Below, piece by piece: positions 23,251 through 35,980 of a stretch of DNA of 64,000 bases; the stretch's first letter is position 1; each line of letters opens with the position of its first letter. The DNA lies in NCBI GenBank assembly GCA_933228675.1, contig OW121740.1:131533799-131597798 (forward strand), given 5' to 3'. The notes under the pieces are model-generated. The model searched no databases. It was given only the letters and a program-made list of their open reading frames with translations, and was not told where the DNA came from. A program made the position numbers and the translations under genes. Source of the DNA: Stomorhina lunata. Taxonomy: Eukaryota > Arthropoda > Insecta > Diptera > Rhiniidae.

Positions 23251-24150
23251 CTTTTTGAAATCAGTTAATGGTTTTAAGATCTGTGCAAAAGTCTGATAGA
23301 ACCTGGCCATTAAAAGGTCACACGGCCCGCTTTTCTTAAAAAAAAACCAAATTTTGGAGAACTCGTTTTGGAATTTATATTTCTGAATTTTTAATGTATT
23401 GGTCTATACTGTGTCTATAAATGTTTCTGATACCTTGTTCAGTTTCAGAGATTTTTGCTAAAAATTACAAAGTAATGTTAAAAAATTACATACATTTATT
23501 ACAAAAAGTGTACTCTTCTTTGTTCAAAAATGTTAATAAAAATTTAAGGATCATATAGTGCAATGATGTCTACAGGTTATATCTTACATCGTCATAAATA
23601 ATTTGTTACAACTCCAATATCTACCTTGTGCGTCTTAAAATACATGACCTTAACTTTTGATGGTTCTATATCTCATTTGAAACCCCCCTCAACTAACGCT
23701 TCCTACGTTTCCTTTTTTTACATTCTTGTTTTCAAACATTTGACCTTTATACCTTAAGTCTGACTTCCCAATTATTTTTGCAACGAAATAGTTCAGTTCG
23801 CTTACAATTTTTGTACCATGGAAACTGCTACTACGTCTGCATACATACAACTGTAACATGCGCTTGAGGGCAATTAACTTCCACGTTGTATTTCATATTT
23901 TTTTTTTGTGATTCGCACATTTTGTTTTTCAATTTCATATTCATCTCGTAAATTGTTATAAATTGATATTCTTCTACTACCATGAGCAGTAATCTGTGAG
24001 TTTCACAAACTAGAGAATGTAAACGAGAAAAAGTTGTTATTATGGAATTTATAGCTGGCTTTATATGAAAAGGCTCTAAGTTTATAAATGCATAAACAAT
24101 TTTGAATTTTTTCTATTGGAACTTTGACATTTTTCTTGTGTTAAATTATA
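23251..24150. repeat. M-family degenerate repeat, segment 2
   Basis: 23,270-23,560 is a diverged direct match of 30,730-31,140 (phrases like GTGCAAAARTCTGATARRRC and TTACAAAAAGTGTACTCTTC). After about 23,600 the sequence shows no repeat or gene that I can support. Confidence 0.55.
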
Positions 24151-24297
24151 TGTTTGTTCCCGTACTCTAACGAAATAACCCAAACTTACTCAAATGTGTT
24201 CCCGTACAAAATTTTCAATACAAATTGTTGTTTTTTGAGTAATTTCTGACAACTTTGGACTGTTTTGGGTAGTTTCGTTAAAGTACGGGAACAAACA
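24151..24297. mobile_element. 147-bp inverted-repeat element (MITE)
   Basis: Terminal inverted repeats of about 34 bp with two mismatches, starting TGTTTGTTCCCGTACT (24,151) and ending in its reverse complement at 24,297. Flanks (TTATA on the left, CTATA on the right) are compatible with a TA-type target. Almost the whole element folds into one hairpin with a ~79-nt loop. No coding capacity. Confidence 0.85.
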
Positions 24298-24448
24298 CTA
24301 TACTAATAACTTTTTGTCATGATTACAAAACTTCAACAAAAAAACGATATAACTGTTATTTGGTATTGTAATAAATGTATTTTTACTTATTGTACATTTC
24401 CCAATTTTTTAAAAAAATGGACTTAAAGCCTTTGGATTTAAAGCTATA
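24298..24448. other. Short spacer
   Basis: No feature seen. Confidence 0.4.
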
Positions 24449-26175
<1,727 letters not shown>

Positions 26176-27590
26176 TATAATAATACCAAAATTCCTGATA
26201 CTTTAGAAGATCTACATCGAGCAAACTTGTTATATTTAGATTTGAAAATGTAAAAACCTTCTCGTTTACAAGTTTTAACACTTAGCGAGTGCTAGAAAAT
26301 AAAAGTTAGAGGATTGAGTGATTTCAGAAGAGTAGAATGGAATACATATCGCACATATTATGTTCAGATTGTTGCATGTGTATGAAATTATACATACACA
26401 CATATATGTATATAGAAATGTTTGAAAAACATCGATTCATTTTGTATTGTTTACCACAAGTGATTAATAGGAAAATGCGTTTATATCTCTTTTGTAATGG
26501 ACGGACAAACTGTCTCTGCCATTGATAAACCAAAGTAAGTAGAAACGAATGAACGAGTTAACGCTGTTCCATATGTCTGAGTGTGTTTTTATAGAAATGT
26601 ACTAGTACGTGCGTCTATCCGTCAGTCTAGGAGTATTTTAGTGGGAGTGGAATCGATTTGAATTCAATTAAATTGTATTGCTCGTTGGTTGGTTGGCTGT
26701 TGTGCCTCAGTTGTAGCAGTTGTCGGCGTTCGTTCAGTCATTTTATGGCATATGTCAAATATATAAATTCACTTATATGAACAATATTTAACTTTGTTCG
26801 ATACATAGATACAACATTCATATCCCAATGGTATTCATTAAATGATTTGTCATTTTTTTAATTATGGGAATCATTTCACAAAATTGTAGAGGAATAAATT
26901 TATGGATGATTGTATATTTGTAGTCAATAATAAAAAAAAAATAAAATTGTGAAAATGTTTGATTTGCAAAAAATATTTTGAACGAATCATTACGAATTTA
27001 TAATCATTTGATTAATTAAAAGATAAATAATTGAGTGATTTAAGGATTTGGCAGAAAATTTCAGAATATGCTTTAAAAGCGTTTCTGTAAAATTGTTTTC
27101 CTTATAAAAATTTGTTTATAGAAAATTTTATTATGAGAAAATTATGAAAAATTTGTTCTTGTGAAAATTTTTTCATATAAAAATTTTCTATATGAAAATT
27201 TTAACCGTGAAATTAAATAAATCAAATTTTTTCGAACGAAAAATACGAACTTTGAACCTCACTATCTCCGATTTTGATGAAATTTTTTATATACATTGTC
27301 GTAACTGATACAATTTTTTAAGCTCTTCAATTTGAAATCCTAATTTTAAGTTCGTTTTTATATTTTATTTCTAAAACTTTTGTCACTGTTATCAGATATT
27401 TGTGGTATTTCATGCATATTTCAGCGTAAGTCCTGTAGTTCCTTGTTATTTTAATTAAAAATATTTAATAATGTATTGAAGAACATGGAAGATACTTTAT
27501 GTCCATAACTCAGTGAGATCTCTTCTATTTTCTTTGAAATTTATTTTTCTCAAGAAATTGTATTCGTTGAAAAGTGCGTTAAAGAACCAC
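26176..27590. other. No supported gene; brief AT-array remnant
   Basis: The 26,340-26,740 stretch is more GC-balanced than its surroundings but offers only 62-69 codon open frames without recognisable motifs. At 27,085-27,220 is a small decayed piece of the A-run/T-run array (TTTTCTATATGAAAATTTT). I see no other structure. Confidence 0.45.
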
Positions 27591-28576
27591 AATCGAGGAT
27601 AAATAGTAAAAAAAAAATTTTAATTTTGTCCCATACTGCAGCGATTTTTTACTAATATCTGATCTATATATAAACCAATTTTCTTGATTTAAGCTTTTCT
27701 AGAAAAAGAACAATATTTTAATATTTCACAAGTAAAAAGTGTATAAAAAGCTTTACTATGCAAAAAGTTATTTTTATTTCTTCAAAAAATTCTTCTTTCA
27801 AAGAAAATAATTCATTTTTCTCAAGAAATTTTATTCGTTGAAAAGTGTGTTATTGAACCAGAATCGGGGATAAATAGTAAAACTACACGAGTACAAGAAA
27901 CAATGGAGATTAGAGGATCGCGAAAAAATAAAAGTTATTTTTTTGAAACGTATACCCTCTAATTTGTTTTCGATAATAATAAATTGATGTACCTAGGTTT
28001 ACGTTAACCTGTGCCGCCATCATCCTTAATAGCCTTGACCTACTTGTATTGGGGTATTTTTCGTTTTAACGGAATTTAAACCAAAAACTATTGAGTTTTA
28101 CAAAAAAATATAATCAAATATATTTCTAAAATTTTTCGTCCCACTTCATAATGTGACCTGCTTAAAAATTGCTAAGATTTTGGTCTGACATACTACTTTT
28201 AGTAGCGCAATACATGACCTTGAAATTATCTCCCTACCTCATATGGTTTAGATTAAACAGGCTCCCAAAATCTGACGTCTCTATCATTTGTATGAAAAAT
28301 TGGCAATGTTTACGACTCAATAACTTCTGATTTGAATAAGTTTAACGTCTTTGAAAAGGATTTTAATCCTTCGTTTAGATTATCGAATAAAATGCATATA
28401 TTATCCTTAATCAATGACTTTTACCATGAAAAATATTCTTTATCCTTGAATATCCTGAAAAACGGTCTTTTTAAATTATTTTGTATAAAAATTTGTGAGT
28501 TTATAACGAATAATCGCTGAAAAATCAGAACTTGTGGTCACCCCATAACTAACTTTATACTATATAAAGTCAATTT

Positions 28577-29672
28577 AGTTGCCTATTTACTGTAAAAAAA
28601 AAGAAAATTAAAAAACCCTTTTTCAGAATATTGAAGGATTAAGGACATTTTTCATGGTAAAGGTCCTTGAGAACGGATAATAGATAAATTGAAAAATAAA
28701 AAGAATTTCCAATGAAGTTAAATTTATTTAAATCTGATCGCTTTTAGAAGTTATTGAGTCGTAAAATATTGACAAGTTTCATAAAAATACCTAAGATTTC
28801 CAACTTTAAAATTCTATAGAATCTAAACAATATAAGATATGAAGCTTTTTTACACCATAAAATCCGAAGATAAAAGGAGAATATATATTTTGAGTATAAA
28901 CAAAATCAAAAAGATTCAAATTATAAATCTCTATTTTTGGAACGAAAATTTTCAGAATCAATAATCCCATTTCCTCCCAAAAATCTGTGTCCTTAACGAC
29001 TTGCCTAAGAATATGCAGTCAAAAAAAAAATTACATTAGAAAAAAATGCAAATTAAGACATGATTTACCATTGTTAAAAAATATTTAAATTTATCTGCTT
29101 TGTAATATGGAAAATTTTTCTTTTCTTTAGTTGCCCATTTACTGTAAAAAAAAAGAAAATAAAAAAACCCTTTTTCAGAACATTCAAGGACCTTTACCAT
29201 GAAAAATGTCTTTTTTTCATGGTAAAGGTCCTTGAGAATGGATAATAGATAAATTGAAAAATAAAAAGAATTTCCAATGACGTCAAATTTATTAAAATCT
29301 GATCGCTTTTAGAAGTTATTGAGTCGTAAAATATTGACAAGTTTCATAAATATACCTAAGACTTCCAATTTTAAAATTCTATAGAATCTTTTTACACCAT
29401 AAAATCCGGAGATAAAAGGAGAATATATATTTTGAGTATAAACAAAATCAAAAAGATTCAAATTATAAATCTCTATTTTTGGAACGAAAATTTTCAGAAT
29501 CAATAATCCAATTTCCTCCTAAAAATCCGTGTCCATAACGACTTGCCTAAGAATATGCAGTCAAAAAAATTTACATTAGAAACAAAATGCAATTAAGACA
29601 TACATAACCACTGTTAAAAAATATTTGAATTTATCAATTTTTTAATATTGGAGTATGGAAAATTTTTCTTAG
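28577..29672. repeat. ~550-bp tandem duplication
   Basis: 28,577-29,127 and 29,128-29,672 are direct neighbours sharing 'TTACTGTAAAAAAAAAGAAA', 'GAGAAYGGATAATAGATAAA', 'TTATTGAGTCGTAAAATATT' and the 'TTCTTTTGGAACG'-type ends. Differences are modest (a ~35-bp deletion in the second copy near 29,385 and scattered substitutions), so the duplication is younger than the surrounding M-family divergence. Confidence 0.85.
29184..29235. repeat. Perfect 23-bp hairpin
   Basis: 29,184-29,206 and 29,213-29,235 are perfect reverse complements around a 6-nt TGTCTT loop (arm core GGACCTTTACCATGAAAAA). With a 2-nt bulge the pairing continues outward through CATTC/GAATG. The first tandem copy (28,625-28,675) has the right arm but a different left arm, so the hairpin arose in, or was repaired within, the second copy. 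Confidence 0.9.
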
Positions 29673-31150
29673 GCCAGTTTTAAAATTAACTTTTTAATTT
29701 TTAAGAAATTTAGTTCAATAAATATTATAAATTTGTAAGTTTTTTATCGATAAGATAAAATATATATACGGAAGAATAAAAACCATGTCGATATCTTGTT
29801 CAGTTTCGCCGTTCTCGTTACTTGAATTTGCCGAATTTCGCGAAAATTTAATTTTTTGGTAGTAGTTTGAGGAGATGCTTAGTAAATTTTACTTATGTTA
29901 AATTTTAACAACACTGCAATTTTTTATTATTGCCCATTCTATGGAGAATGTATGGTGATATTTTTAATTGAAAGATTTTAGTTTTTATTGGCAAAATTAC
30001 GAAAACGTAAGAATTTATTAGAGAATTTTGAATTAAAATCATAGAAGTAAGCATTTTATACTAAGTCTTTTTATCAAAATAACAAATTTCAAACTTTAAA
30101 AGAGTCTTAATTTTGACTAAAAAAATGTTTGGACCATTTTAGTCCCAATGTCTGTTTAAGGTTAAAATCAAGTTTTTTAAAAAATAATATAATCTTGTGA
30201 AATAGTTACTTGAACTTAAATAGTTCCGTAAACATTTTTATCGAAATTTGCTACAAAATTAATAAAATTTAGTGATTTTACTATAAAAAATTAAAAAGAA
30301 AATTTTGATTTTTGACCCGGGGAAGAAAGGATAAAAATTATGCAATAAAATCGCTGGTATGGCGAAACTATTGAACAAATTTACCTAATGTTTTCTTAAT
30401 TTTTATCTTTCTATTTCTATATTTTTAAACACCAGTAAGACAATTTTAAAAACTTTGGGTGCGTATAACTATCGCCAATTTTGTCCGATCGGAAAGATTT
30501 TTACACTGCTTATTGTACTAAAATATCTTCTATAGTTTAAGAGATATTTGACTCCAAACATTTTTGAAAGATGTTTTTTTAACATTTTTAGAAAGATTAG
30601 GCTTCAGAGATGTGTGTAGATTATATTTTGAATAACTTTCAACATGCACCCTACAACCAGCGGTGGTTAAAAATTTTGCAATTTTGTGTTTGTAAATATA
30701 ATCAAGGGTTTCAAAACTTTGCTTAAATCAATTATAGTAAGGCCGGTGCAAAAATCTGATAAGGCTTGACCATAAATGGGGTTACATGGCAAGTTTTTCA
30801 AAAAAAAAAAATACTCAAATTTTCAAAAAGTATACTCTTCTGCATTCAAAAATGTTAATTAAAATTTCAGAACCCGTCCTGAAATTTATATTTCGGAGTT
30901 TCTATGATATTGGTGTACGCTATGTCCAAAAATGATTAGTATATCTTGTTTAATTTTAGAGATTTTGCGAAAAAAACTACAAAGTAATGTTTAAAAATTA
31001 CATTAATTTATTGCAAAAAGTATACTTTTCTGTATCAAAAAAATTTAAAAAAATTTAAAATTTCTGAATTTCAAATATATTGATCTATACTGTGTCCAAA
31101 AATTATCCTAATACCTTGTTTAGTTTTAGAGCTTTTTACATTACAAAGTA

Positions 31151-32230
31151 CATAATACTTAAAATTATGTAAATTGATTGTTGTTCCATTTTATGACAAA
31201 AATTTTAAATCAATTTTCTAAATTGATAAAAAATTGAACATCACTTAAAAGAACATAAAATTCTCTTTCCATGGATGTATAACATGTCTACCTTAACTTA
31301 TCTTGGTAAGATAATTCGGAAAAAAATGTCTCCATACAAGCGTGGAACAGTCCAATGATCATGCATGAGCCTATGGCAACAAAATTTGAAACGGTGATTT
31401 CCGCTGTTTAAATTAAATTAAAATATTACTACGGGTACATTTTTAACTAAACTAATTAAATATGTGAGCCAAATTTAGAAAAGGTGTCTTCAAAATTAAT
31501 TTATATTATACCGACTCAGGAAGTGAATCTGAGTTAATCGTATTTATAATATTCGTACGCATTATTAGTATTATTTTTATTTTCAATAATTTATATTTGC
31601 TAAATTTCTCAGTTCTCTAACAAATATCTTACCATCAAATTATCCAATTTTAGACTTTATCTACAAAGTACATTCTACATTAAACATTTTTCACAAAAAG
31701 GTTTTTGTTTCTTCATTCACATTCTCTTAACATTTTTCCATTACAACCAATTGAACTTTGTTGCCTGATGTTTTAGTGTAAAAAAAGAAATTCTTTGTTG
31801 CTTTTATAGCCTCAATATAACTCATACTCGCACGCACTGAAACAATGAAAAAGTTGGAAAATCAAAGATAATGAAAATAATGACGATGATGATGTTAAGA
31901 ACATTCAAACAAATCCACACCTAAAACAACAGAAACGAATTTACACTAAATTACGACTAACCGAGATGAGTAAACTGAGTTTATGTGAATGAGTTAACAA
32001 TTTTATAGGCACAATGGGTTAGGTTTTATAGATTTGGTAAAATAAAAGTATCATTTTGTGAAAACGTATTAACAATTTATTCCTTGGTCATCTTTGTTTC
32101 CCCTTTTTCCTTTTTTAAAAAACTTTTTTAGTCAATTTTTTCTAAAGACAGCATTCCACGCTATCAACTTTTCGACAGTAAACTCTTCCCTTTGTCAAAT
32201 TTTCTGTAGAAACCTCTTGGTCAAGTTTTT
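31151..32230. other. AT-rich sequence without a gene
   Basis: No open frame or repeat signature that I can support. A GC-balanced patch at 31,305-31,395 has no reading frame of note. Confidence 0.4.
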
Positions 32231-32978
32231 ATACTCTTCACCACCATAGATGGAAAGGGAATTATAAGTTTGTTCTGATGTATGTAACGCATAGAAATAT
32301 TTGTCTTAGACCCACGTTTTAGTATACCAATAGACTTAGAATCACTTTCTGAGTCGATTTTGCGATGTCCGTCCGTCTGACTTGCTGGACCCCCATGTAA
32401 ACCTTGTAATCAAACTACAAGTCGCAATTCTAAAGATAATTTGATGAAATTTGGCACAGATCAGTTTGATAATGGGACCATGGCTATTGAAATTCGTCAA
32501 AATCGGTCCATTATTTATGGTACCTCCCATAGGCCCCACTTCCCGGAATTGATATATTGGCTACAAAAATCAATACTTTTTCATGAAGTTTCAAATTTCG
32601 TTGAAATCGGTCCACATTTGACCATAGCTCCCACACAAGCTCTTTTCTAAAAACGCACTAAATGAGAAAAAATTCACTAAAACGCTCGTAAATTCGAAGA
32701 TAGAGAGTTTTAAGTTTATTTTTTGCATACATAATTTTTGTAACAACTGTAATCAATTTGCCAAATTTCGAGATAATCGGTCCACATTGGACCATAGCTC
32801 TCATATAAGCCCAAATGACAGAAACAGCTTAAATATATAAGTTTTGAGAAAATGTTTGTATAATGTCAAAATTTAGCAAATATTTGTCTTTATACGGAAA
32901 AAAGAACACCTTTGACATAAGTGGTGAAGGGTATCGTATGGCCAGGCTTGACCGACTATAGCACTTTCTTACTTGCTT
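32231..32978 (+). repeat. CTTCACC dispersed repeat, copy 3 (fullest)
   Basis: Runs from ATACTCTTCACCACCATAGA to 'GTGGTGAAGGGTATCGTATG .. GACCGACTATAGCACTTTC .. CTTACTTG'. Contains the GTCCGTCCGTC block, 'CAAATTTCGAGATAATCGGT' and the inverted GTGAAGGGTAT near the 3' end. This is the most complete copy in the window. No coding capacity. Confidence 0.88.
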
Positions 32979-33740
32979 TGTAGAAAATTTTTGCTCGGTT
33001 AACTTTTCTGTAAAAATTTCTTCTTTCCTATAGAAAGTTTAAAAGGTCAAATTGAATAATGAAGCCATTACAATTAATCTAAAGTTCATAGTTCAAATTA
33101 AAGTTTGTTCACATAATTTACGAAATAAACCCACTGTGAAACGATTCTTTCATAAAACGTACATAAATGTCTGTAAAAATGTTTATGCCAATTCAATTTG
33201 TATATAAGTATGTATGTTCGTATGTGTGCATGTGTATGAGTATTATGAACTGTAAATGACTAAATTACGACGTTTTATTATGGCAAAAACATTTTAACTG
33301 ATTTTGCGTTTATATTTTCAATGGGGGGAGAACAAACGCAATAGAATTTAAATGTTTTTATTGTTTCTATTTAAGGTTTTTTTCTTTCTATCCGACAGAT
33401 TGTTAGTGGGATAATAATAATTGTGTTAATGGCTTAAGAAAAAGAGTTTTTATTTGCGTTTTAAGTACTAGTGCGTGTTTAACATGTTATTTAATATAAA
33501 TTTACAGATCTAACAATTTCAAAACAATTAAATAGTACTAAAATTATTTTTACCGTTCTTAGTCCTACATATAATTAAATTTAATTGCTTGTTCATTTAA
33601 TTGTCTTATGAGATTTTTACTCGTTTTTTTTTCTCAATAAATTGATATGTTAGAATTTTGCGTGTTCAAGATGACTTTTGATTGAAAAGACAGGGAAAGC
33701 GTAACAGTCATTGACATTTTATTGATGAAATGGGAATTTT
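32979..33740. other. AT-rich spacer
   Basis: Starts with a few decayed A-run/T-run units (32,985-33,040). A GT-rich microsatellite-like patch lies near 33,205-33,240. No gene seen. Confidence 0.4.
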
Positions 33741-34436
33741 TTTACCCTTCACAACCGTTTGTGCTGATGTATGTAAAGCATAGAAATGTATGTCTTAGAC
33801 CTTTTAGTATACCAACGGGTTAAGAATCACTTTCTGAACTTTAGCGATGTCAGTCCGTCTGGCTGGCTGGACCACCATATAAACCATGTAATCAAAGTAC
33901 AGGTCGCAATTCTAAAGATAAATTGATTAAATTTGGCACAGATAATTTTTTTGGTAGTAGGACCATGGCTACTGCAATTCGTCAAAATCGGTCCATTATT
34001 TATGCTACCTCCCATAGGTTCCACTTCCCGGAATTGATATTTTGACCACAAATATCAATATTTTTTCTTGAATTAGTAAAAAAATACTACTTATATAAAC
34101 CAAAATCACTATACCAAATTTCGTTGAAATCGATCCACATTTGACCATAGCTCCCATACAAACTCTTCTGTCAGAACGCACTAAATGAGACAAAAATCAC
34201 TTTATTTTTTGCATACATAATTTTTGTAAAAACTGTAATCAATTTGCCACATTTCGAGACAATCCGTCCACATTTGACCCTAGCTCTCATAGAAGTCCAA
34301 ATGACGGAAACAGCTTGATGATGGCAAAATTTAGCAAATATTTGTCTTTATACAGGAAAAAGAACACCTTTGACCTCAGTGGTGAAGGGTATCGTATGGT
34401 CGGGCTATTTTCATTAATTCTGATTTTCTTACTTAA
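33741..34436 (+). repeat. CTTCACC dispersed repeat, copy 4
   Basis: Matches copy 3 from TTACCCTTCACAACC through 'GGTGAAGGGTATCGTATGGT', with its last ~30 bases altered. The Transib element inserted 20-25 bp beyond its end. Open frames within it are non-genic. Confidence 0.85.
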
Positions 34437-34459
34437 TAGTATCGTAGAGAGATACGATG

Positions 34460-35752
34460 CACAGTGGTTTACGGACGCTTTTTTTTGGAAATAATTCTTT
34501 AACTTTTGAACGACTGGAGATATTTGAATGAAATTTGACATGGTGATAGTCAAGGAGTATTCGAGTTGGTTTTTAAAAGCACTGGTCCATGAGGGGTCGG
34601 GAGAGTGATTGATGGACCTTCAAAGTTGGTCACCTCGGGTGTTCGACTTTTTTAAAAATTCGCCAAAAATCCATTTATGTATGGATTGAAAAGAAATTTT
34701 AAACTTAAGTTGTCCTTGAGAAGATCTACAAAAAATACGCTTAAATGTGTAGGTTATCTCCTTTGGATTTCGAGATATTTGGGTAAAAAGGAATTTTTAG
34801 GTTGATTTTTTACCTCTTTTTTTAAGCTTTTTTTGATCTGGTGGACGCATCTGAGGACCAAAAATTTTTTAAGAATATTCTTTAAATTTGTAATAAAATT
34901 CTGAATAATTTTTGTGCAAGTTAGTTATAGAAATCTTCTTTTGTTTAAAAGTTAAAAATATTCAAAGTTGAAACTTACAAAAAATTTCGCTTTTTTTTTA
35001 GTTTTTCCCCAAAAGATAGCTATATTTTTTCACTAATAAAAAAATATTTTCTTAAGAAACATAAAAAGATTTTTAAAGTTTTTAAAAGAAAACATAATGA
35101 GAATGCGTATAAAACAAATTTCTTGCTAATTGGACTTTTGGTCCTCGCACATGTCCTCTCCAAAAAATGGCAATTTGTAAAAAAAAAAATTAGTTTAAAC
35201 AAAAATTTCTCAAAAGGCAAAGCACCGATTTGAAAAAAATTATAATGTTCATATTTTCCAATATATCTGTTATTGATTAGAAAAGTTTTTTCTGAAACGC
35301 GCTGCAAATAGAGACAGTGTTGCCATATTTGTAAAAAAACTCATTTTTTGAAACACCTTTTTCCCCAGTTGGGAATTGGGGAATTTTTAAGTTAAAATTG
35401 GGAATTTTTTTTAGTCTATTGCTTTTACATCTTATTGGTCTACATTACTACAAAATTTCATTGTAATATCTTTATCCATGTCATTTCCACAGAATATCAA
35501 AGATTAAAAATATTTTCCTTAAAAAAGCAGAAAAACAATTTTTTTTTGTTTTACGATACAAAGTGTAAAAAAAGTAACGCACTTAAAAAAAACTTTTACT
35601 TAGTGCTAATCTCCTAGTCTTTCCCGATCTAATGATACTAAACATGTATATAAAGCATTAATACCGAGTCTTAAAAAACTCTGAAAACTTTGGCCCCCGT
35701 AGCATTTTTACACTGTTTATTTAAATATAAGTGATGAATTTGTGCATATAAA
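34460..35752 (+). repeat. Transib terminal inverted repeat, left arm
   Basis: 1,293 bp matching the reverse complement of 38,697-39,989 without indels that I can find. The difference I noticed is GTGTAGGTTATC here versus GTGTAAATTATC in the other arm, so identity is above 99%. Weaker similarity continues inward to about 35,845. The CACAGTG heptamer is at 34,460-34,466. No clear nonamer (ACAAAAACC-like) stands at 12 or 23 bp. Short open frames at 35,020-35,307 and 35,435-35,617 recur identically in the other arm and are not genes. Confidence 0.95.
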
Positions 35753-35980
35753 ATTAATAATCATACTCAAATATTTCACTATAAGATGACAATGATCCTT
35801 CGATAACAAACAAATATTTTTTTATTTTTTTAAAGAAAATATCATGAGGATTTATGAAATATCAAAATGTAAATAATTTGTACTTATATTAAAAGGTGAA
35901 ATACATTTTATTGAAGTATTTGTAGTTAAAGTTTAAACTTACAGTTTTTATTACATATTTATATAAAAGTAGTTATTTAC

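Larger units (their letters stand above)
27600..31150. repeat. M-family degenerate repeat block
   Basis: A mosaic of old repeat copies in both orientations: 27,628-27,745 matches 22,245-22,370; 28,365-28,470 is an inverted relative of 28,600-28,720; 30,575-30,680 matches 22,745-22,880; 30,730-31,140 matches 23,270-23,560. The phrases (for example 'TTTAGTTTTAGAGATTTTG') recur without reading frames. No gene is seen in the block. Confidence 0.6.

Noticed and set aside
34460..34500. Complete 12- or 23-spacer recombination signal at the Transib end
   Set aside because: The heptamer is perfect, but no ACAAAAACC-like nonamer stands at either spacing.
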